A stretch of 64,000 nt of DNA from the NCBI RefSeq assembly GCF_030403775.1, contig NZ_JAQMWQ010000018.1, positions 57,685 to 121,684 of the forward strand, given 5' to 3'. Positions within the stretch are counted from its first letter, which is position 1. Each line of letters opens with the position of its first letter. The notes under the pieces are model-generated. The model ran no database searches and was not told the DNA's origin. It saw only the letters and a list, made by a program, of their open reading frames with translations. Shown here in pieces: positions 58,916 through 64,000 of the stretch. This stretch comes from Paenibacillus sp. BSR1-1. GTDB taxonomy: Bacteria; Bacillota; Bacilli; Bacillales; Cytobacillaceae. Made by a program: the position numbers and the translations under genes.

Positions 58916-61457
58916 AGGCTGTTTTAGCTGGCAATAAGATATTAAACGTTGTTCCCTTATTTGGTTCACTTTCAACAAATACTTTACCGTTGTGGCTTTC
59001 AATAATTTTGAAGCTTACCATCAGCCCTAAACCATTGCCAGTTTTTTTAGTAGTGTAAAATGGTTCTCCAAGTTTTTTTAACTTATCCTTTGGAATCCCT
59101 ACACCCGTATCCTGAATCGAAATCTGCACATTATTTTCATGTATCATCGTTTTCACATGCAAATCACCGCCGTTTGGCATTGCTTCAATTCCATTCTTAA
59201 TGAAATTTAAAAACACCTGCTTTAAACGGTTCTCATCACATTCAATTTGAATAATCTCTTGATTACAGTCAAAATCCAGGCGGACATTTTTCTTTCTTGC
59301 TTCAAATTCAAGTAAGGAAACCACATTTTTAATAACTTGGACGACATTTTTTTCTTCCAATTCTACTGCCTTTGGTTTTGCTAGGACCATAAAATCCTCA
59401 ACAATGGTATTTACCCTTTCAATTTCATCAAGAATAATATTTAAAAACTCTAACCGCTCAGGATCCTGCTCATCTAACTGCAAAAATTCCGCATAGCCCT
59501 TCATAGAAGTCAGCGGGTTACGAATTTCATGGGCTACTCCCGCTGCTAATTGTCCCACTGCAGCCAGTTTATCCTGACGATGAAGAACTTCTTCTGTTTT
59601 CTTTCTTTCTGTGATATCATTGCGGATCGCTAAATATTGATATGGCTTTCCTTGTTCATTTAAAAATGGAACTATTGTAGTATCCACCCAATAATACGTT
59701 CCATCCTTAGCTTTGTTACGAATTTCACCTTTCCAGACCCTTCCCTCTCCAATGGTTTTCCATAGGTTTTTGAAAAACTCCTTTGAATGATGGACCGAAT
59801 TAAGTATTCTGTGATCTTTTCCGATAATCTCTTCACGACTATATTGTGAAATCTCACAGAACTTTTCATTGACATTAGTGATGATCCCGCGAGAATCAGT
59901 AAACGCTACAATAGAAGATTGGTCGAGGGCAAATTTGATATCATTATTTTCTTTGATGGTTTCTTTTAAGTGCTCCTCAGCGCGTTTACGATCGGAAATA
60001 TCCGTTCGGATGGCTACATATTGATATGGTTTTCCCTTGCTATTTAGAAATGGAACAATCGTAGTATCCACCCAGTAAAGTGTGCCATCTTTAGCTCGAT
60101 TGCAAATTTCGCCTTTCCATACTTTTCCTTGACCAATGGTTCTCCAAAGTTCCTTGAAGAAATCTTTTGAGTGATATCCGGAATTGAGGATTCGATGATC
60201 CTCACCAATTAGTTCTTCGCGGTTATATTGGGAAATCTCACAGAATTTCTCATTTACGGTGGTAATTCTTCCTTTTTCATCCGTAATAGCCACGATGGAT
60301 GATTGGTCGAGAGCAAAGGTGATATCTCGAACTTCTTTTGTTGAATCTAAAAGACTCTTCTCCGCTAATTTGCGCTGTGTAATATCTGAACGAATCGCAA
60401 TATATTGGACCGGCCTCCTCCGCCTATCTAAAAATGGAACAATCGTAGTGTCCACCCAATAAAAGGAACCATCCTTTGCTTTATTTCGTATTTCACCGCG
60501 CCAAACTTTTCCTGCTTGAATAGTCTTCCATAAGTCAGTAAAAAACTCTTTTGAATGGTACCCTGAATTTAATAACCGATGGTTTTTACCAATTATTTCA
60601 TCTTTAGTATACTTAGAAATTTCTTCAAATTTATCATTAACATAAATGATTGTTCCAAATGGGTCAGTAATGGCCACAATAGTGGAAGCATCCAATGCTG
60701 CTTTGATGTCATTTAAATTTGTATCTGAGGCAGCAAGCTGTTTACTGATCAAGGTACTCGAAACAATTAGACCGCCGATTATAAGGACGGATACAAATAT
60801 CACTAAATAAATAAAAAAGGAGCTATCTGTACCGGACATATTAATTCCTTTAGTTGCAGTGGCAATAATAGAAGATTTTTTTAACAAAATATTCCCTTCG
60901 GCAATGGCCCCAGAAATGATAATTGCACTTATGGGTTTTAACCAGACTAAGTTTCCAAATGTATTGTTTTTTGTAGAAAAAAGAATCGATAAAGAAAATA
61001 AAAAAGAAGCAAAAATAAATATGCCTGAAAAAATAAATAAAACTACATTATACTTAATCGTCACGTTCATGGCATAAATCCCAATTACATGGATTGCAAT
61101 TACAGCAAGTGCTAGTAAAAAGCTCCCAATTATTAAATGGTAATATTGAATTTTGCTACCAAAAAACGGGATAAAGGCCATCCCTGTAAAAGCTACACCA
61201 ATAAATATGGAAAGGATGGATAATGGGATATGATAACTGGATAACAAATTTGTATCAGAAGCAATCAGCACCATGAAATTCATAATCCATATTCCAACGC
61301 CCAAGGAAATTGTCCCGCCAAGGAACAACATTCGTTTATTCTGATTCGATGAACGGATTAAGGTAAACATGTCTAATGCTGTATATGAAGCCATTATGGT
61401 TAAGCCAATCGCAATTATAAAAAAATAAGGGTGAAACGTTCCTGCCATTTCACTCAT
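58914..61457 (-). CDS. Membrane histidine kinase with MHYT-like sensor and three PAS domains
   Basis: This 847-aa kinase starts with about seven transmembrane helices (residues 8-240) resembling an MHYT domain, in which some histidines are replaced (WIMNFMVLI, IHVIGIYAM). Three PAS-PAC units follow (about 250-375, 376-500, 501-625). All contain AITD/AFTD, EI(S/G)...Y, HR(L/I)LNS and KDG-x-x-YWVDTTIVPFL, and are close to identical. A HisKA domain (AAGVAHEIRNPLTSMKGYAEFL, His near 649) and HATPase domain (NFIKNGIEA, DTGVGIP, GNGLGLM) complete it. The layout resembles sporulation-type kinases, with no cognate regulator adjacent. It is encoded 140 bp upstream of fdhF on the same strand. Confidence 0.88.
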   Translation of the reverse strand: MSEMAGTFHPYFFIIAIGLTIMASYTALDMFTLIRSSNQNKRMLFLGGTISLGVGIWIMNFMVLIASDTNLLSSYHIPLSILSIFIGVAFTGMAFIPFFGSKIQYYHLIIGSFLLALAVIAIHVIGIYAMNVTIKYNVVLFIFSGIFIFASFLFSLSILFSTKNNTFGNLVWLKPISAIIISGAIAEGNILLKKSSIIATATKGINMSGTDSSFFIYLVIFVSVLIIGGLIVSSTLISKQLAASDTNLNDIKAALDASTIVAITDPFGTIIYVNDKFEEISKYTKDEIIGKNHRLLNSGYHSKEFFTDLWKTIQAGKVWRGEIRNKAKDGSFYWVDTTIVPFLDRRRRPVQYIAIRSDITQRKLAEKSLLDSTKEVRDITFALDQSSIVAITDEKGRITTVNEKFCEISQYNREELIGEDHRILNSGYHSKDFFKELWRTIGQGKVWKGEICNRAKDGTLYWVDTTIVPFLNSKGKPYQYVAIRTDISDRKRAEEHLKETIKENNDIKFALDQSSIVAFTDSRGIITNVNEKFCEISQYSREEIIGKDHRILNSVHHSKEFFKNLWKTIGEGRVWKGEIRNKAKDGTYYWVDTTIVPFLNEQGKPYQYLAIRNDITERKKTEEVLHRQDKLAAVGQLAAGVAHEIRNPLTSMKGYAEFLQLDEQDPERLEFLNIILDEIERVNTIVEDFMVLAKPKAVELEEKNVVQVIKNVVSLLEFEARKKNVRLDFDCNQEIIQIECDENRLKQVFLNFIKNGIEAMPNGGDLHVKTMIHENNVQISIQDTGVGIPKDKLKKLGEPFYTTKKTGNGLGLMVSFKIIESHNGKVFVESEPNKGTTFNILLPAKTA

Positions 61458-61660
61458 TAACTAGCTTCCCCCCTTTATTCTAGTCTATTTCTACTATGAT
61501 TGTAATTTAAACAAATTAGTTATGGAAGACCTAATTCGGAGAAACGATAGTAAAATTTATTTTATCCTTTTTCATAATAATGATGAATTAGAACAATTCA
61601 ATGAAAATAACCGTGATAAAAGGCTTATTTTTAAAATAGTGCAAATTTTTTTAAAAAAGG

Positions 61661-61690
61661 TCTACACATTTTCTGTTTTTTTGTTTATAC
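61661..61690 (+). promoter_or_regulatory. Candidate promoter of the YhfH pair
   Basis: TCTACA and TATACT, about 18 bp apart, lie roughly 60 bp before the first YhfH ribosome site. The -35 match is poor. Confidence 0.4.
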
Positions 61691-61746
61691 TGTACTATAA
61701 CAAAGGGAATATTAATAAACTGTATTAATAAAGGAGGAGTTTTAAA

Positions 61747-61881
61747 ATGTTAATGAATCCAGTAGAATTTTTTCGTACGTTACCTAAAAAGGAATGTCCA
61801 GAATGTGGTCAGCATATGGAGGAGCAAGCTGAATCTTACTTAATGGAATGTGATCGTTGTTTGTCAAAAAGAGAGGAATAA
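61747..61881 (+). CDS. yhfH: YhfH-family mini zinc ribbon, copy 1
   Basis: This 44-aa protein begins MLMNPVEFFRTLPKKECPEC and has two CxxC pairs (CPECG and CDRC), which should hold one zinc ion. AAAGGAGGAG precedes the ATG at 61747. It corresponds to the YhfH family of short Bacillus proteins of unknown function. It is the first of two almost identical tandem copies; the intervening spacer also resembles the region upstream of copy 1. Confidence 0.85.
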   Translation: MLMNPVEFFRTLPKKECPECGQHMEEQAESYLMECDRCLSKREE

Positions 61882-61952
61882 TTTTATTACCTACACTGTA
61901 CTACAACAAGCAAAAAATAAATATATCTGTATTATCAAAGGAGGAGTTTAAT

Positions 61953-62087
61953 ATGTTAATGAGCCCTGTTGAATTTTTTCGTAATTTGCCAAATAAACAA
62001 TGTCCAGAATGCGGTCAACATATGGAAGAGCAAGCAGAATCTTACTTAGTGGAATGCGACCGCTGTTTATCTAAAAAAGATGAATAA
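61953..62087 (+). CDS. yhfH: YhfH-family mini zinc ribbon, copy 2
   Basis: This 44-aa paralogue differs from copy 1 at only about eight positions and keeps both CxxC pairs and the MLMxPVEFFR start. AAAGGAGGAG precedes its ATG. It ends at a terminator just after the stop. An in-frame extension upstream to 61857 has no ribosome site and overlaps copy 1. Confidence 0.85.
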   Translation: MLMSPVEFFRNLPNKQCPECGQHMEEQAESYLVECDRCLSKKDE

Positions 62088-62091
62088 AATG

Positions 62092-62119
62092 AAAACTCTC
62101 CATTGGCGGAGAGTTTTTT
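62092..62119 (+). terminator. Terminator of the YhfH pair
   Basis: AAAACTCTCC pairs with GGAGAGTTTT around a six-base loop, followed by TTT. Confidence 0.85.
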
Positions 62120-62207
62120 TATTTCAAAAAAATTCCTTTTTAAAAAGCAAGAATTAAGCATAATTCGATTTTCTGAAGCAAAACCTGTTCATAAGGAGTT
62201 GATTCGA

Positions 62208-62393
62208 ATGGCAAAAAAAGAAGATTACCTCACAACGGCACCAAAGGAAAAACTCATTACTGTTAATACTGGTGCCGTTTTTCCTAACTTAAAAAATGTC
62301 CCAGGAGACTCAGTGGATGAACATGAGGCACTCGAGGAAGCAAATACCATTATTGCCGAAGGTGAAATTGGCCAGCAAAACGAAAATCTATAA
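62208..62393 (+). CDS. 61-aa uncharacterised acidic small protein
   Basis: ATG 62208 is preceded by AAGGAG about ten bases away. The product MAKKEDYLTTAPKEKLITVN then TGAVFPNLKNVPGDSVDEHE and an acidic helical tail is soluble. I do not recognise the family. The gene has its own terminator. The longer frame from 62103 has no start support. Confidence 0.72.
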   Translation: MAKKEDYLTTAPKEKLITVNTGAVFPNLKNVPGDSVDEHEALEEANTIIAEGEIGQQNENL

Positions 62394-62402
62394 AAAAGAA
62401 AG

Positions 62403-62428
62403 GACTGTCCGAAAACAGACAGTCTTTT
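62403..62428 (+). terminator. Terminator of the 61-aa gene
   Basis: GACTGTC pairs with GACAGTC around an eight-base loop, followed by TTTTT. The convergent YdjO-like gene ends 14 bp further on. Confidence 0.8.
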
Positions 62429-62441
62429 TAAAAACAATGTA

Positions 62442-62627
62442 TTATATTTTAGGAAGCTCACGAATTTCCTGTGCCATCTGATTGCCACACATTGGACAAA
62501 GTAAATCGTCTGTAACAAAATCTTTTCTCATCCAGCCAATACATGAGTCGTCCATACAGGAATAGACTTCGGTATCCACCAGGATTGTTTCAATTTCTTC
62601 GTCTTTTGCCCGTTTACCATAAAAAAT
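62442..62627 (-). CDS. ydjO: YdjO-like cold-inducible protein with apparent AUU start
   Basis: This 61-aa protein contains YSCMDDSCIGWMRKDFV and then LLCPMCGNQMAQEIRELPKI. The pattern C-x4-C-x-G-W-x-R-K-x-F and L-C-P-x-C-G-x-x-M is that of B. subtilis YdjO, a cold-inducible zinc-ribbon-like protein. No ATG, GTG or TTG is in frame near the 5' end. A perfect AAGGAGG lies eight bases before ATT 62627, which I take as the start (MFYGKRAKDEE). An alternative is a sequencing error or an unusual upstream start. Confidence 0.75.
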   Translation of the reverse strand: MFYGKRAKDEEIETILVDTEVYSCMDDSCIGWMRKDFVTDDLLCPMCGNQMAQEIRELPKI

Positions 62628-62712
62628 TGGAACCGCCTCCTTTTTTTATAGTATGTCCTAAAAAGTACCTTTCATTTAGAGAAAATTTTTTGCTAAAGGA
62701 GTATAAAATAAC

Positions 62713-62865
62713 ATGACTTTGAACTCAAAAAGATTTACTGCTGCAGGTACAGATATTGAAGAAGTTAAGAGGTTAAATGCACAGTCAGGGTTAAGCTACA
62801 ATGAAGTAAAGCAATTATTGGCCGAACAATACATCAAGAATATCAATAAAGGAATAAGAATTTAA
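62713..62865 (+). CDS. 50-aa protein resembling a gamma-type SASP unit
   Basis: The ORF starts at ATG 62713 after AAAGGAG (12 bases). Its first half, FTAAGTDIEEVKRLNAQSG, resembles the repeat of gamma-type small acid-soluble spore proteins (A-G-T-x-I-x-x-V-K-x-x-N-A-Q-S). The second half is LSYNEVKQLLAEQ and a basic tail. It is shorter than SspE-type proteins and has one unit only. The assignment is tentative. Confidence 0.65.
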   Translation: MTLNSKRFTAAGTDIEEVKRLNAQSGLSYNEVKQLLAEQYIKNINKGIRI

Positions 62866-62873
62866 AAAAGAAT

Positions 62874-62892
62874 GCCTTCCTAATTGGAAGGC
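62874..62892. terminator. Bidirectional terminator, 50-aa gene / FNT gene
   Basis: GCCTTCC pairs with GGAAGGC around a five-base loop, with an A-run on the left, at the junction of convergent genes. Confidence 0.72.
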
Positions 62893-63734
62893 TATGCTTT
62901 TGCCTTTTTTAAATATGAAGGTTTTGCCGTTACTTTTTTCGTAAGTTTTAGCTGATGTTTTTGGTTTGAAGTTGTTGATAAAAACACATAGGTGCCGCCT
63001 ACAAATAGCCCTCCTCCGATAATATTTCCAATTGTAACAGGAATTAAATTATGAAAAGCACTTGCTAGTGTTATGGTTTCTGGGTGGGGTAGTATTAAGG
63101 CAAGTGAAAACGTCACCATATTGGCCACACTATGTTCGAAGCCAGAAGCAACAAAGACAAACACTAAGAGCATCATAACAGCAATTTTGCCTCCATCTCC
63201 TTTCACGTGCATAGGGATCCAAACAGCTAAACAAACAACCCAGTTGCAAAGGATGGCTCGGAAAAATAACTCCATAGTTGAATATTCCATTTTATGAGCC
63301 GCTGTTTCCATTAAAAGCTGACTATTATCCAGCGATGAAAAAATCCCGGAATACAGGACTAGCAGGGCGAAAAAAATAGCACCTATGAGATTTCCAGTAT
63401 AGCATGCAATCCAATTTTGGAATGTATCCTTCCATGAGGTTTGTTTATTTAATGTGCTCACTGTGAAATACATTGTATTACCTGTAAATAATTCTGAACC
63501 GCCATAGATAATTAATACCAAGGCAATACCAAAAAAGATGGAAGTCAACATAGATGCAACCGGTGAATGGATATCAAAAAAACCCTCCCCTAAGCGAAAT
63601 GATAACATAATCCCAAATCCAATATAAATACCAGACAGAGCTGCTCTTATTAAATACTTAATGAAAGATTCATCAAGTATTTTTTTCTTTTTTAATGCCA
63701 GCTTAATCACTTGTTCCATTGGTTGAAGTTCCAT
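62892..63734 (-). CDS. Formate/nitrite transporter family channel (YwcJ/NirC-like)
   Basis: This 280-aa FNT channel has six transmembrane helices. Family motifs are AALSGIYIGFG, GGSELFTGNTMYF, the NWIACYTGNLIGA stretch and CNWVVCLAVW; the gating histidine region GFEHSVANM is present. It moves formate, nitrite or hydrosulfide anions with protons. GGAGT precedes the ATG. A perfect Rex operator lies in its 5' region, matching the Rex control known for B. subtilis ywcJ and S. aureus nirC. It complements the nearby NarK genes and formate dehydrogenase. Confidence 0.92.
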   Translation of the reverse strand: MELQPMEQVIKLALKKKKILDESFIKYLIRAALSGIYIGFGIMLSFRLGEGFFDIHSPVASMLTSIFFGIALVLIIYGGSELFTGNTMYFTVSTLNKQTSWKDTFQNWIACYTGNLIGAIFFALLVLYSGIFSSLDNSQLLMETAAHKMEYSTMELFFRAILCNWVVCLAVWIPMHVKGDGGKIAVMMLLVFVFVASGFEHSVANMVTFSLALILPHPETITLASAFHNLIPVTIGNIIGGGLFVGGTYVFLSTTSNQKHQLKLTKKVTAKPSYLKKAKA

Positions 63735-63750
63735 GAGAAAGACTCCTTTT

Positions 63751-63768
63751 TTGTGAATTCATTCACAA
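63751..63768. promoter_or_regulatory. Rex operator upstream of the FNT gene
   Basis: TTGTGAATTCATTCACAA matches the Rex consensus TTGTGAA-N4-TTCACAA at every fixed position. It lies 17 bp upstream of the start codon, after a TATATAA-like -10 region, so binding there would repress. Rex leaves when NADH rises. Confidence 0.8.
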
Positions 63769-63867
63769 ACAATTTATATAAACATCATAAACCTCTATTA
63801 CCCATTTGTTAATAAGTAAACCTTGAACGATATTTGACAGTTTATAAAGCGATTTCAAACCACATCG

Positions 63868-63921
63868 GTTGATTTGCGCTCCAGGCGCTTCGCTTTCCGC
63901 GGGCGGTCCGGGGAGCCTCCT
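63868..63921. repeat. GC-rich dispersed repeat fragment at window edge
   Basis: GTTGATTTGCGCTCCAGGCG followed by CTTCGCTTTCCGCGGGCGG and GGGGAGCCTCC is far richer in G+C than its surroundings. From memory it matches a non-coding repeat family widespread in Bacillaceae intergenic DNA. The right boundary is unclear and may lie outside the window. Confidence 0.55.
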
Positions 63922-64000
63922 GATATGAACGAAACTTTCAAGGCCCCCACTCTACATCAGGTTTTGATCTACTTTTGACCAACTCTAAGAAGAGAAGCTG

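Noticed and set aside
61522..61728. 68-aa plus-strand ORF before the YhfH pair
   Set aside because: No ribosome site, AT-driven composition (many F, I, K, N), and it overlaps the likely promoter of yhfH.
63751..63768. Fnr box reading of TGTGAATTCATTCACA before the FNT gene
   Set aside because: It sits at or after the expected transcription start, not at -41.5, and the wider TTGTGAA-N4-TTCACAA matches Rex better.

Overview
The window is chromosomal DNA from a low-GC, endospore-forming Bacillaceae bacterium. The support is an H-type small acid-soluble spore protein, a RacA-like axial-filament protein, two YhfH-type mini zinc ribbons, strong GGAGG-type ribosome sites with many TTG/GTG starts, and many proteins close to Bacillus subtilis ones (InhA, YkuD, QueCDE, NrnB, YclM, LtaS, YdbM, KtrA, YocH, YdjO). 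A Neobacillus/Mesobacillus-like soil bacillus is my best guess, but the genus cannot be fixed from this sequence. I see no rRNA, tRNA, CRISPR array, prophage or intact insertion sequence.

Layout. 0-9.3 kb: the end of an ATP-grasp gene, an InhA metalloprotease, an L,D-transpeptidase, a class-V aminotransferase, small and DUF genes, a polysaccharide deacetylase and the queCDE operon behind a preQ1-I riboswitch. 9.5-19.6 kb: two MerR-type coiled-coil proteins (one RacA), an acyltransferase, an LLM-class oxidoreductase, NrnB nanoRNase, a nitronate monooxygenase, a nitroreductase, an M50 peptidase and a two-component system. 19.6-24.4 kb: an OpuC/EgtUV-type ABC transporter, with an inverted-repeat operator over its promoter, facing a BusR-like GntR-RCK_C regulator, then two tandem paralogous membrane proteins. 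24.4-30 kb: a molybdopterin oxidoreductase, a quinone oxidoreductase behind a perfect 16-bp palindrome, aspartokinase III and a Nudix hydrolase. 30-37 kb: a tyrosine (homogentisate) degradation cluster and a TrpXYZ-like ABC importer. 37-49 kb: a 42-aa small protein, a cation/proton antiporter, a MITE-like repeat, an RND exporter with two operator-like sites, an 1135-aa polytopic protein, an HD-domain protein and LtaS. 49-52 kb: tiny (spore-type) genes, an acyl-CoA dehydrogenase and KtrA.

52.5-63.7 kb is the most interesting part and looks like an anaerobic nitrate/formate module. It holds a NarK-like transporter fused to a cytoplasmic PAS domain and a second NarK transporter, each with an Fnr-type box centred about 41.5 nt before a predicted start point. 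It also holds a formate dehydrogenase whose in-frame UGA sits exactly at the molybdenum-ligand position and is followed by a GGUCU-loop SECIS hairpin (a selenoprotein), a triple-PAS membrane histidine kinase, and a formate/nitrite channel behind a perfect Rex operator. The selenoprotein would be miscalled as two genes or a pseudogene by ordinary annotation. Several very small genes (YdjO-like with an apparent AUU start, a gamma-SASP-like peptide, mini zinc ribbons) lie between these.
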